The notes below the pieces were generated by a model. The model had not been told where the DNA came from, searched no databases, and was given only the letters and a program-made list of their open reading frames with translations. The position numbers and the translations under genes are program-made. A DNA stretch of 64,000 nucleotides from Rhizobium sp. Q54 (GTDB taxonomy: Bacteria > Pseudomonadota > Alphaproteobacteria > Rhizobiales > Xanthobacteraceae): assembly GCA_945907045.1 (NCBI GenBank), contig CAMDSH010000001.1, positions 221,866 to 285,865 on the forward strand. The letters run 5' to 3'. Every line of letters starts with the position of its first letter. The first letter of the stretch is position 1. Of the stretch, positions 45,816 to 54,048 are shown piece after piece.

Positions 45816-46997
45816 ATGAATGAAAAGCCGCGCATAGCTACCACCGTTCCGGCCGAGCGCGATTTGCGGCTCGACCTGTTCCGCGGCATTGCGCTCTGGT
45901 TGATCTTTCTCGACCACATTCCGTCCAATCTGGTGAGCTGGATCACCATCCGCAATTACGGCTTCAGCGACGCCACCGAAATCTTCGTTTTCATCTCCGG
46001 TTTCACCGCTGCCTTCGTTTACGGCAAATCGATGCAGGAGCGCGGCTTCGTCGTCTCCAGCGCGCGCATTTTAAAACGCGCGTGGCAGATCTATATCGCG
46101 CATATCTTCCTGTTTGCGATTTATCTGGCGGAGATCGCCTACGTCGCGCAGAGCTTCGACAATCCGCTGTACGGCGAAGAAATGGGAATTCTGGATTTTC
46201 TCCGCCAGCCGGACGTCACGATTTTGCAAGCGCTGCTGCTCAAGTTCAAACCCGTCAACATGGACGTGCTGCCGCTCTATATCATCTTGCTGGCCTGGTT
46301 TCCGCCGATGCTGTGGCTGTTGTTGCGCAATGCCTCGCTGGCGCTGGTGGCGTCGGCAGGGCTGTACGCGGCGATGTGGTGGTTCGGCTGGAACTTTCCG
46401 TCCTATCCGAGCGGCTACTGGGTGTTCAACCCATACGCCTGGCAGCTTCTGTTCGTGTTCGGAGCCTGGTGCGCGCTCGGCGGCGCGCAGCGGCTGGGGC
46501 GTTGGCTGAATTCACCCATCATCGTCGGCATCGCGATCGCGTATTTGGTTTTTTGCTTCTCGATCGCGCTCACTTGGCACATCCCGCGGCTCGGCGTCTT
46601 CGTGCCGAAGCTGGTGAACGAGATCATCTATCCGATCGACAAGGTCAATCTCGACGTGCTGCGCATCGCGCATTTCCTGGCGCTCGCCGTCATCACCGTG
46701 CGCTTCGTGTCGCGCGACTGGCCGGGGCTGAAATCTCAAATCTTCACGCCTGCCATTATTTGCGGACAGCATTCGCTGGAAACTTTCTGTCTCGGCGTGT
46801 TCTTGTCGTTTGCCGCGCATTTCGTTTTCACCGAAGTCTCCAACAGCGTTCTGACGCAATTCCTCGTCAGCGCTTTAGGCATCGTCATTATGGTCGCCAC
46901 GGCGGCCCTTCTGGCGTGGTATAAAAGCATCGAGCGAAAAGGATCGGGACCGCGTCCGCCGGCCATACAAGCGGACCTTGCTGGGGGCGAAGCATGA
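45816..46997 (+). CDS. opgC: OpgC-family membrane acyltransferase
   Basis: OpgC proteins succinylate osmoregulated periplasmic glucans. The 393-residue polytopic protein begins with the family signature RDLRLDLFRGIALWLIFLDH and YGFSDATEIFVFISGFTAAF, with about ten hydrophobic segments. It is the first gene of an operon with two SGNH-hydrolase genes; the next gene starts within its last codons (4-base overlap). That context suggests polysaccharide acyl modification, but glucan-synthesis genes (opgG/opgH) are not here. Confidence 0.9.
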   Translation: MNEKPRIATTVPAERDLRLDLFRGIALWLIFLDHIPSNLVSWITIRNYGFSDATEIFVFISGFTAAFVYGKSMQERGFVVSSARILKRAWQIYIAHIFLFAIYLAEIAYVAQSFDNPLYGEEMGILDFLRQPDVTILQALLLKFKPVNMDVLPLYIILLAWFPPMLWLLLRNASLALVASAGLYAAMWWFGWNFPSYPSGYWVFNPYAWQLLFVFGAWCALGGAQRLGRWLNSPIIVGIAIAYLVFCFSIALTWHIPRLGVFVPKLVNEIIYPIDKVNLDVLRIAHFLALAVITVRFVSRDWPGLKSQIFTPAIICGQHSLETFCLGVFLSFAAHFVFTEVSNSVLTQFLVSALGIVIMVATAALLAWYKSIERKGSGPRPPAIQADLAGGEA

Positions 46998-47746
46998 GGG
47001 CACTGATTGGGGTGTTACTCGGCGTTCTGGCGTGGTGCGGCCCGGCGTTGGCCGAAACTCCAGCCGATTGCCGCGTTGCGGAAAATCAGATCGAGACCAG
47101 CTTCTCCTTGCCACGCGTCACCAAGGCGCTGGCGGCGAAGCATCTCGACATCCTGGTCATGGGGGCGGGTTCCTCAATGCTGCCCGGCGAGAGGAGCGCC
47201 TCGCATGCCTATCCCGCGCGGCTGCAAAGCGCGCTCGCGGAGAAGTTTCCCGGTGTGGCCGTCAAGGTGACGGCCGATGTGAAAGCGGGCCGTACCGCGG
47301 CAGAAATGGTGCGCGTGCTTAAGCCGGCGTTGATGGCGTCAAAAGCGGCACTGCTTATTTGGCAGACAGGAACGGTGGATGCCGTCCGTAGCGTCGAATT
47401 GTATCAGTTTAATGCGTCGTTGGAGAAGGGTATCGCCATCGCGCAGACTTCCGGCGCCGACGCGATTTTAATGAATATGCAGTATAGCCCTCGGACTGAA
47501 TCAATGATTGCGCTGGGCCTCTACAATGAAAACATGCGTTGGGTTGCACTGCAGCATGAATTCCCATTGTTTGATCGCTTCAGCATCATGAAGTTATGGT
47601 CGGATCTAGGCACCTTTGACCTGTACTCGGCGACAAAAAAACTTGACACTGCTGAGCGGGTGCACGATTGCATTGGGCGATTGCTTGCCGACCTCATCTT
47701 CGAGACGGCCAAGCCGGGCGGTAAACAGCCGCCGGAAATTCGTTAG
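46994..47746 (+). CDS. Exported SGNH/GDSL-hydrolase-like protein, probably inactive
   Basis: The 250-residue protein has a signal peptide (about 1-20, PALA-ET) and the same layout as the following paralogue. Block I reads LVMGAGSSMLPG (Ser kept), but block II has no Asn-x-Gly, block III is QTGTVDA (Asn lost, compare QVGTNSV next door), and block V is DLYSATK where the paralogue has DGLHMND (His lost). A non-catalytic binding role is likely. The second half (about 47340-47700) is less GC-rich than its surroundings. Confidence 0.75.
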   Translation: MRALIGVLLGVLAWCGPALAETPADCRVAENQIETSFSLPRVTKALAAKHLDILVMGAGSSMLPGERSASHAYPARLQSALAEKFPGVAVKVTADVKAGRTAAEMVRVLKPALMASKAALLIWQTGTVDAVRSVELYQFNASLEKGIAIAQTSGADAILMNMQYSPRTESMIALGLYNENMRWVALQHEFPLFDRFSIMKLWSDLGTFDLYSATKKLDTAERVHDCIGRLLADLIFETAKPGGKQPPEIR

Positions 47747-47766
47747 TTGGGGCCGGGAGTTCGACC

Positions 47767-48564
47767 TTGCCGAGTAAATGTTTTTCCAAGCTTGCGAGCT
47801 CCTCGCTCGCACTCGCGGCGCTGCTCGGCAGTCTGACGCTGCCGGCGACTGTGCGCGCGGAAGACATCACGCCGACATGCACCGTGTCGGCCGACCTTGT
47901 GCGGCTTGCCCATCCGCTGACACGCGTTTCGCATCGCCTCGCCGCCGGTTTGCCGATCACCATCGTTGCCATCGGTTCGTCTTCGACCGCAGGAGCGGGC
48001 GCCAGCTCACCCGCCGCGAATTATCCGAGCCGGCTCGCCGTCGAACTGAAAGAACATTTTCCTCGCCAGGCGATCACCGTCATCAATCGCGGCGTCAACG
48101 GCGAGGAAGCCCGCGAGATGCTCGCGCGCTTCGACCAAAGCGTGCTCGCCGAGAAGCCCGATCTCGTGCTCTGGCAGGTTGGAACCAATTCCGTGCTGCG
48201 CGATCATCCGCTCGCACCGCACGGCGCGCTCATTCATGAAGGCGTGCACCGGCTGCGCGAGCACGGCGCCGACGTGATCCTGATCGATCCGCAATTTGCG
48301 CCGAAGGTGATCGCCAAGCCGGACGCCGAGGGCATGGTCAACCTGATCGCCGCCGCGGCCAAGCAAGAGAACGTCGATTTGTTCCGCCGTTTCGCGCTGA
48401 TGCGCAAATGGCGCGAAGTCGAGGGCAAGCCGTTCGAAGCGTTCACCTCGCCCGACGGGCTGCACATGAACGACTGGAGCTATAGCTGCATCGCCAAGGC
48501 GCTCGGCGTCGCGATCGCAGAGGCTGCGACGCGCCCGGTCGCTTCCGCCGCCGCCGCTCCCTGA
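47767..48564 (+). CDS. Exported SGNH/GDSL hydrolase
   Basis: The 265-residue protein has a signal peptide (about 1-31, TVRA-ED) and intact SGNH blocks: I VAIGSSSTAGAGAS, II NRGVNGEE, III QVGTNSV, V SPDGLHMNDW. It would hydrolyse or transfer acyl esters in the periplasm. The start is a TTG at 47767; no in-frame ATG fits the signal peptide. It follows its degenerate paralogue by 20 bases in the opgC operon, so a role in trimming or moving acyl groups on an envelope glycan is a fair guess. Confidence 0.85.
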   Translation: MPSKCFSKLASSSLALAALLGSLTLPATVRAEDITPTCTVSADLVRLAHPLTRVSHRLAAGLPITIVAIGSSSTAGAGASSPAANYPSRLAVELKEHFPRQAITVINRGVNGEEAREMLARFDQSVLAEKPDLVLWQVGTNSVLRDHPLAPHGALIHEGVHRLREHGADVILIDPQFAPKVIAKPDAEGMVNLIAAAAKQENVDLFRRFALMRKWREVEGKPFEAFTSPDGLHMNDWSYSCIAKALGVAIAEAATRPVASAAAAP

Positions 48565-48589
48565 TCGCGGCTACCGCCGCGTTTCTCAA

Positions 48590-49792
48590 TCACGCTTTGT
48601 CGAGCGCAGCGAGCAGATCCTCGATGACGTCGTCGGGATGTTCCAGCCCGGCGGAGAACCGCACGAGACCATCTGAAATCCCGAGTTCGGCGCGCGCCTC
48701 CGGCGTGAGCCGCTGATGCGTCGTGGTCGCCGGGTGGGTGACCAGGCTCTTGGCATCGCCGAGATTGTTGGTGATGCGTGCGAGCTGAAGCGCGTTGAGA
48801 AAATTGAACGCGCTCTTTTTCCCGCCCTTGATTTCGAACGCCACCAGTGTGGAGCCGGCGCGCATCTGCTTGGCTATGATCGCCGCCTGCGGATGGTCGG
48901 CGCGGCCGGGATAAATCAGCCGCGAAATTTTCTTATGCCCATCGAGCGCGGTCGCAACCTTGCCGGCAGTTTCGGTCTGCCGGTGCACGCGCACCGAAAG
49001 CGTCTCCAGACCCTTGAGCAGCACCCAGGCGTTGAACGGCGACATTGACGGGCCGGTCTGCCGGAGCACCTGATGGACGTGATCCTGAATGAATTTTTCC
49101 GTCGAGAGAATAACACCGCCGAGACAGCGGCCCTGGCCGTCGATGTGCTTGGTCGCCGAATAAACAACGCAGTCGGCGCCGAGCGCGAGCGGGCTTTGAA
49201 ACAGCGGCGTGGCGAATACGTTGTCGACGACGAGCTTGGCGCCCGCGTCGTGCGCGATCTTTGCAACCGCCGCGATGTCGATGACCTCCAGCGTCGGATT
49301 GGTCGGCGACTCCAGGAAGAACACCTTGGTGTTCGGCCGTACGGCGGCTTTCCACTGATCGAGCTTGATGCCGTCCACCAGCGTGGACGCAACGCCGAAA
49401 CGCGGCAGCCAGTCTTCCACCACCCAGCGGCAGGAGCCGAACAGCGCCTTGGCCGCGACGACGTGATCGCCGGCCTTGAGTTGGCCCATCAGCGCCGCGG
49501 TGACGGCGGCCATGCCGCTCGCGGTTGCGCGCGCGCTTTCCGCGCCTTCAAGTGCGGCCATGCGCGTCTCGAACATGTTGACGGTTGGATTGGAGAAACG
49601 CGAGTAAAGATAACCCGGCTCTTCGCCCTTGAAGCGCGCTTCGCACTGCTCGGCGCTCTCGTAGACGAAGCCTTGGGTGAGAAACAAAGCTTCCGAGGTC
49701 TCGCCGAACTGCGAGCGCAATGTGCCGGCGTGAATAAGCTCGGTCTCGGGACGATATTTCCGCTTGGGTGCGGACTTGGCGGACGCGGACAT
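48590..49792 (-). CDS. metZ: O-succinylhomoserine sulfhydrylase
   Basis: MetZ makes homocysteine directly from O-succinylhomoserine and sulfide. The 400-residue Cys/Met-metabolism PLP enzyme has GYLYSRFSNPTVNMFE, the PLP-lysine in YSATKHIDGQGR, and FNAWVLLKGLETL. A SAM-II riboswitch precedes it, which in Alphaproteobacteria marks methionine genes and supports metZ over cystathionine gamma-synthase or related enzymes. A GGAGG ribosome site lies 5-6 bases before the ATG. Confidence 0.96.
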   Translation of the reverse strand: MSASAKSAPKRKYRPETELIHAGTLRSQFGETSEALFLTQGFVYESAEQCEARFKGEEPGYLYSRFSNPTVNMFETRMAALEGAESARATASGMAAVTAALMGQLKAGDHVVAAKALFGSCRWVVEDWLPRFGVASTLVDGIKLDQWKAAVRPNTKVFFLESPTNPTLEVIDIAAVAKIAHDAGAKLVVDNVFATPLFQSPLALGADCVVYSATKHIDGQGRCLGGVILSTEKFIQDHVHQVLRQTGPSMSPFNAWVLLKGLETLSVRVHRQTETAGKVATALDGHKKISRLIYPGRADHPQAAIIAKQMRAGSTLVAFEIKGGKKSAFNFLNALQLARITNNLGDAKSLVTHPATTTHQRLTPEARAELGISDGLVRFSAGLEHPDDVIEDLLAALDKA

Positions 49793-49812
49793 CGTGGCCT
49801 CCTTCAGGCCTC

Positions 49813-49861
49813 GCGCACTATCTTTTCCGAAAACCGGTGTCCACTTTTCGGGATCGTGCGC
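49813..49861. repeat. Palindromic rhizobial intergenic repeat in the metZ leader
   Basis: Outer arms GCGCACTATC (49813-49822) and GATCGTGCGC (49852-49861) pair except for one base; inside, CCGAAAA faces TTTTCGG around a CCGGTGTCCAC centre. I recall this FCCGAAAACCGGTnTCCACTTTTCGG pattern as a widespread Rhizobiales repeat. It sits between the riboswitch terminator hairpin and the metZ start. Confidence 0.7.
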
Positions 49862-49867
49862 CAGCCA

Positions 49868-49919
49868 ATAAAAAACCGGCCGGGAAAATATCCTCAGCCG
49901 GGCACACGCGTCCCCGGCC
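49868..49919 (-). terminator. Terminator-like hairpin downstream of the SAM-II aptamer
   Basis: Minus strand GGCCGGG (49919-49913) pairs with CCCGGCC (49884-49878), with an inner partly paired loop, then GG and TTTTTT (49875-49870). The 5' arm overlaps the last bases of the SAM-II aptamer, so aptamer folding and terminator folding may compete. Confidence 0.5.
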
Positions 49920-49975
49920 TTTTAGCGACTTATTTAACGTGGCTGCAAGCCGGCCGGCTCAAATGACCACGGGAT
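49912..49975 (-). promoter_or_regulatory. SAM-II riboswitch controlling metZ
   Basis: Minus-strand sequence from 49975 holds P1 arms CGTGG and CCACG around GCTTGCAG, preceded by TCATTTGAG and followed by GTTAAATAAGTCGCTAAAA, matching the SAM-II consensus blocks nearly base for base. SAM binding forms a pseudoknot that shuts off methionine genes. The aptamer begins within a base or two of the predicted transcription start. Confidence 0.93.
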
Positions 49976-49982
49976 AATTAGC

Positions 49983-50011
49983 CTCTTACGCCCAGGCTCT
50001 CTTTCCGTCAA
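49983..50011 (-). promoter_or_regulatory. Sigma-70 promoter of metZ
   Basis: Minus strand TTGACG (50011-50006), 17 bases, TAAGAG (49988-49983). The predicted start near 49976 coincides with the 5' edge of the SAM-II aptamer. Confidence 0.5.
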
Positions 50012-50053
50012 GACAGCCATCGGGTTAGATCGCCCATCCATCGCAGGGTTGCC

Positions 50054-51160
50054 GTGCCGCTTAACTTTTCCGCTGATGACAAAGGCATTTTGCCCGACCG
50101 CATGATCGCGGCGCTGGCGAAAGCCGGTGGGATTCTGCCCGCGACGGATTTCGCGTCCGACCAGATTCAGCCGGCGAGCCTCGATCTTCGCCTCGGCGAA
50201 GTGGCGTATCGCGTGCGCGCGAGCTTCCTGCCCGGCCCGCAAACGACGGTGGCCGAGCGCATCGACGAGCTAAAGCTGCACGAAATTTCGCTCACCGATG
50301 GCGCTGTGCTGGAGACCGGCTGCGTCTACATCGTGCCGCTGCTGGAAAGCTTGGCGCTGCCGGACGACATCGTCGCCGCCGCCAATCCGAAAAGCTCGAC
50401 CGGCCGCCTTGATGTGTTCACGCGCGTGATCGCCGACGGCACGCGCGGCTTCGACCGCATCCGCGCCGGTTATCACGGGCCGCTCTATGCCGAGATCAGC
50501 CCGCGCACTTTTCCTATTCTGGTGCGGGAAGGCTCGCGGCTCTCGCAGATCCGCTTCCGCCACGGCCATGCGCTGCTCGACGGCGATGCGTTGCGCGCGC
50601 TGCATGCGCAGGAGCGGCTGGTCGACAGTGCGAACGCGGACGTGAGCGAGGGTATCGCGGTCGGCGTCGATCTCTCCGGCATCGGTCCCGGCGGGCTGGT
50701 TGGTTACCGCGCCAAGCGCCACACCGGCTTGATCGATGTGGAACGGCGCGCCGGCTACACGGTGCTGGATTTCTGGGAACCGATGACGGCACGGCCCGAC
50801 AACAGTCTCATCCTCGATCCGAACGAATTTTATATTCTGGCGTCGAAGGAAGCCGTGCAGGTGCCGCCTGACTACGCCGCCGAGATGGTGGCGTTCGATC
50901 CGCTGGTCGGCGAATTCCGCGTGCACTATGCGGGATTTTTCGATCCCGGCTTTGGCTACGCGGGCGCGGGCGGCAAGGGCGCGCGCGCGGTGCTGGAAGT
51001 GCGCTCGCGCGAAGTGCCGTTCATTCTTGAGCACGGGCAGATCGTCGGACGGCTGGTCTACGAGAAGATGATGGCGCGGCCGGAAAAGCTGTACGGCCAG
51101 GGCATCGGCTCGAACTATCAGGCGCAGAGCCTGAAGCTGAGCAAGCACTTCAAATCTTGA
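50054..51160 (+). CDS. dcd: 2'-deoxycytidine 5'-triphosphate deaminase, long alphaproteobacterial form
   Basis: The 368-residue protein is about twice the size of E. coli Dcd (193) and contains two dUTPase/dCTP-deaminase-type beta-barrel halves. The first has ILPATDFASDQIQPASLDLRLG, PKSSTGRLDVFTRVI and a later YAEISPRTFPILVR; the second has DPLVGEFRVHYAGFFDPGFG and VLEVRSREVPFILEHGQ. It supplies dUTP for dTMP synthesis. GTG start at 50054; diverges from metZ. Confidence 0.92.
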   Translation: MPLNFSADDKGILPDRMIAALAKAGGILPATDFASDQIQPASLDLRLGEVAYRVRASFLPGPQTTVAERIDELKLHEISLTDGAVLETGCVYIVPLLESLALPDDIVAAANPKSSTGRLDVFTRVIADGTRGFDRIRAGYHGPLYAEISPRTFPILVREGSRLSQIRFRHGHALLDGDALRALHAQERLVDSANADVSEGIAVGVDLSGIGPGGLVGYRAKRHTGLIDVERRAGYTVLDFWEPMTARPDNSLILDPNEFYILASKEAVQVPPDYAAEMVAFDPLVGEFRVHYAGFFDPGFGYAGAGGKGARAVLEVRSREVPFILEHGQIVGRLVYEKMMARPEKLYGQGIGSNYQAQSLKLSKHFKS

Positions 51161-51199
51161 TAGCGCGCTTGCCGCGCCGAAGTGCTTCCGCCGCGAAAC

Positions 51200-51673
51200 T
51201 CAGCCGCGCCGCGCCGCCTTGATTGCGGCAACATCGATTTTCTTCATGGTCATCATCGCCTCAAACGCGCGCTTTGCTTCATCGCCGCCGGCCGCCATGG
51301 CTTCGGTCAGCACACGTGGCGTGATTTGCCACGACACCCCCCACTTGTCCTTGCACCAGCCGCACGCGCTCTCCTGGCCGCCATTGCCGACGATGGCGTT
51401 CCAGTAGCGGTCGGTCTCGGCCTGGTCGTCAGTGGCGATCACGAACGAGAAGGCTTCGCTGTGCTTGAACTGGGGGCCGCCGTTGAGGCCGATGCAAGAG
51501 ACGCCGGCCACTTTGAATTCGACGACCAGGACATCTCCCTTCTTGCCGGATGGGTAGTCGCCGGGCGCACGCCAGATGGCGCCCACTGCGCTGTCGGGAA
51601 AGGTCTCGGCATAAAAGCGAGCAGCAGCCTCGGCATCCTTGTCGTACCAGACGCAAATCGTGTTCTTTGCCAT
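51200..51673 (-). CDS. VOC-superfamily (PhnB/DUF-type 3-demethylubiquinone methyltransferase-like) protein
   Basis: The 157-residue protein starts MAKNTICVWYDKDAEAAARFYAETFPDS and has FKVAGVSCIGLNGGPQFKHSEAFSF-type strands and CGWCKDKWGVSWQITP, the layout of glyoxalase-like proteins often mislabelled 3-demethylubiquinone methyltransferase. AAAGGA precedes ATG 51673. A C-terminal AMMTMKKIDVAAIKAA tail is typical. The reaction is unknown. The 250-base region upstream to the tRNA-Gly shows nothing I can identify. Confidence 0.88.
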   Translation of the reverse strand: MAKNTICVWYDKDAEAAARFYAETFPDSAVGAIWRAPGDYPSGKKGDVLVVEFKVAGVSCIGLNGGPQFKHSEAFSFVIATDDQAETDRYWNAIVGNGGQESACGWCKDKWGVSWQITPRVLTEAMAAGGDEAKRAFEAMMTMKKIDVAAIKAARRG

Positions 51674-51924
51674 GTCATGTCCTTTCGTTATGAAGCACGT
51701 CTTAACCGCCATCCACTCTCTTCAAGATAGGTAGCGCAATTGCTGTTCTCCACTGGAAAAAGGGCTCGTTTCGCTGGCCATACAGCTTCGTTGTTCGCTG
51801 TTAGCGCGTCGGCAAGGCCGCCGGATCACGACTCGCCGTTTTGTGAATCCCGCCTGGATCGGATAAAAACTGTGAGCCTAAAGCGAGCCTCATGAGGCGG
51901 AGACTTCAGCTACTTCTTTGATAG

Positions 51925-51998
51925 GCGGGCGTAGTTCAATGGTAGAACGGCAGCTTCCCAAGCTGCATACGAGGGTTCGATTCCCTTCGCCCGCTCCA
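51925..51998 (+). tRNA. tRNA-Gly (anticodon CCC)
   Basis: A 74-base cloverleaf with acceptor stem GCGGGCG/CGCCCGC, anticodon stem GCAGC/GCTGC, loop TTCCCAA (anticodon CCC at 51957-51959), T-loop GGTTCGATTCC and encoded CCA (51996-51998). Confidence 0.97.
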
Positions 51999-52035
51999 GT
52001 CTTCGCTGCTCCGCAGCTTCGACCGGCGAGCCAAC

Positions 52036-52635
52036 TTACAAAATAATACTGGGATTTCTCAGGCTCTGATCGCAGTCGATCAGGTTCACCTGCTTGCACT
52101 GGATCAGCAGGCAGCCGTCTTGTTCGGCGATGCGATGGCCCGCCCAGCCGGAGAGCGTGCGCGTCGCGTTGTCCCAGAACTCGTTGATGACGAAGTTCGA
52201 GCGCACCATCGTCACGTTAGGCTGTGCGGTCTTGAAAACTTCGACATTGCCGATGAGGCGCACGGTGCGGGACGGTGGCGCCTGCGACCACGCATAACCG
52301 GTGCGGAAGCGGAACACGCGGTCCTCGACACGCCGGCGGTCGTCGAACGTCACCGCGACTTCGCGGCGCGGATCGCCGCCGCCCGGCGTCGACGGCACCC
52401 AGTAAATGAATTCCGGCGCGTAGAGCGTCAGCCACTCCTCGTATTTGAGTTGATCGAGCAGCCGCGCTTCGCGATCGAGCAGCCGATGGAAACGCGCGCA
52501 CGCGCGCGGGTCCTCGACGATCATGTCCTCGCGCTGCCAGTCTTTGTAACCGTCCACCAGCCCCTGATAGAGCGCGTCGCTGACGTAATAAGAAGTGCGC
52601 GAGGGGTCCTGTTTGGTTTTCGCCGTCACACTCAC
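52036..52635 (-). CDS. Aromatic-ring-hydroxylating dioxygenase, beta subunit
   Basis: The 199-residue SnoaL-like small subunit has FHRLLDREARLLDQLKYEEWL, YAPEFIYWVP and FDDRRRVEDRVFRFRTGYAWSQ-type blocks, typical of benzoate/biphenyl-type dioxygenase beta subunits. GTG 52635 overlaps the alpha-subunit stop (GTGA), so it is translated with that subunit. It has a structural role in the alpha3beta3 hexamer. No ferredoxin or reductase gene adjoins. Confidence 0.9.
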   Translation of the reverse strand: MSVTAKTKQDPSRTSYYVSDALYQGLVDGYKDWQREDMIVEDPRACARFHRLLDREARLLDQLKYEEWLTLYAPEFIYWVPSTPGGGDPRREVAVTFDDRRRVEDRVFRFRTGYAWSQAPPSRTVRLIGNVEVFKTAQPNVTMVRSNFVINEFWDNATRTLSGWAGHRIAEQDGCLLIQCKQVNLIDCDQSLRNPSIIL

Positions 52636-54002
52636 GGCTCCCGCTGCACGGCGAGGTTGGGCTCGGCCATCATCAGCCGTTTCCATTCCTTGATGTATTC
52701 GCGCATGAACACTTCATCGGTGGCGGGGCCGTAGATCACACCGTCAGCATCCGTGCGGAAGCGCTCCGGCATGCCCATGCCGCGGTTCATGTAAATCCAT
52801 TCGTCTTCCAGGCACGCAAGCCCACGCTGGATTTGCTCGAAATTGGTGATGTCATCGACTTCGCCCAAATTCGGGAAGCCTTCCTGCGTGCGCATGCGCA
52901 GCGCGTTGATGTCGTTGACGACGTCTTCGCCCAGCGTGCCGTCCGCGTCCTCGATCTTGGTGCCGTACCAGACGGCGTTAGTTTCCTCGAACGACACCGG
53001 CTCGATCACCTGGATGTGGTTGCCGAGCAGCGAGAGGTTTGGAAACACATTGATGTTCATCGGCTCGGAGCCGGCAAGATCGAGCGCGGCCTCGGCTTTG
53101 GCGCCGAGTTTCGCGCGCAATTTCTCGGCGTAGTGCTCCATGCCGGGATGCAGCGACTCGATCGCCCACAATCCGCCCGCGCGCTTTTCGAGATTGGGCC
53201 GCTTGTCCTTGTAGTGATGTCCGTTGCCGGTATAGGCGACATACATCTCCAGCTTGTCGGGCGAGTTCTTGTAATACGACATGCCTTTTTCCTGGCCGTC
53301 GTTGAAACGGTTTTCCGTTTCGATCAGCGAGCGATGAGAATAAATGACGTGATAGCCGTCGGCGGAATTGTCGTAAGCGAGCTTCCAGTTGCCCTTGAAC
53401 TTGAGCCGGTTGGCTTCGCACACCACCACCTTGCCGCCGGGATTGCGGTTGAGCCAGTCGTCGATCGGTTTTTTGATCGGCCCGAGATAATCGCTGAGCG
53501 AAGGCGCTTCCATGTTCAGCGTGCCGAAAATGAAACCGCGATAGCTTTCCACGCGCGGCACCTGCGCGAGATTGAATTTCTTATCGCGAAAATCCACCGC
53601 GTAGCCATCCGGCCACGGCACGCCGCGCAGCTTCCCGGTGTTGAGATAGCTCCAGCCGTGATACGGGCACTGGAACGATTTGCTGTTGCCCTTTTCCCAG
53701 CGGCACAGCGTGGTGCCGCGATGCGTGCAGCGGTTGTAGAGCGCGCGGATTTTCCCGTCATTGTCGCGTGTGATGATGAGCGGGCGCAGGCCGAGCTTGC
53801 CGGTGATGAAATCGTTGTTGTTGGGGATCTGGCTTTCGTGCGCGAGGTAAACCCACACCGCGCCGAAGATGTGCGTCATCTCCTGCGCGAAGATCGCGGG
53901 GTCGGCATAAATCAGCCGGTGGACGCGATCCTCCTGCACCAGTTCGTCCCAATCGTAACGCGGCGCGGCGTGGACGGGCGATTGGGGCAATTTTTCCAGC
54001 AT
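52632..54002 (-). CDS. Aromatic-ring-hydroxylating dioxygenase, alpha subunit (Rieske)
   Basis: The 456-residue catalytic subunit has Rieske ligands Cys92-x-His94 and Cys112-x2-His115, and the mononuclear iron site in DNSADGYHVIYSH (bridging Asp215, His218, His223). It belongs to the benzoate/anthranilate/biphenyl-like two-subunit class. I start at ATG 54002 because AGGAG lies 8 bases upstream; a TTG seven codons earlier is weaker. With the beta subunit it forms a dicistronic operon lacking electron-transfer partners, which must be supplied in trans. Confidence 0.93.
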   Translation of the reverse strand: MLEKLPQSPVHAAPRYDWDELVQEDRVHRLIYADPAIFAQEMTHIFGAVWVYLAHESQIPNNNDFITGKLGLRPLIITRDNDGKIRALYNRCTHRGTTLCRWEKGNSKSFQCPYHGWSYLNTGKLRGVPWPDGYAVDFRDKKFNLAQVPRVESYRGFIFGTLNMEAPSLSDYLGPIKKPIDDWLNRNPGGKVVVCEANRLKFKGNWKLAYDNSADGYHVIYSHRSLIETENRFNDGQEKGMSYYKNSPDKLEMYVAYTGNGHHYKDKRPNLEKRAGGLWAIESLHPGMEHYAEKLRAKLGAKAEAALDLAGSEPMNINVFPNLSLLGNHIQVIEPVSFEETNAVWYGTKIEDADGTLGEDVVNDINALRMRTQEGFPNLGEVDDITNFEQIQRGLACLEDEWIYMNRGMGMPERFRTDADGVIYGPATDEVFMREYIKEWKRLMMAEPNLAVQREP

Positions 54003-54048
54003 GGCAAAAGCTCCTGACGCCAATCTCCTTCGTTCCGGGGGAGATTGT

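Noticed and set aside
49073..49966. Long open frame antisense to metZ (about 297 codons)
   Set aside because: It is the GC-rich mirror of a certain gene, has no family resemblance, and runs through the riboswitch.
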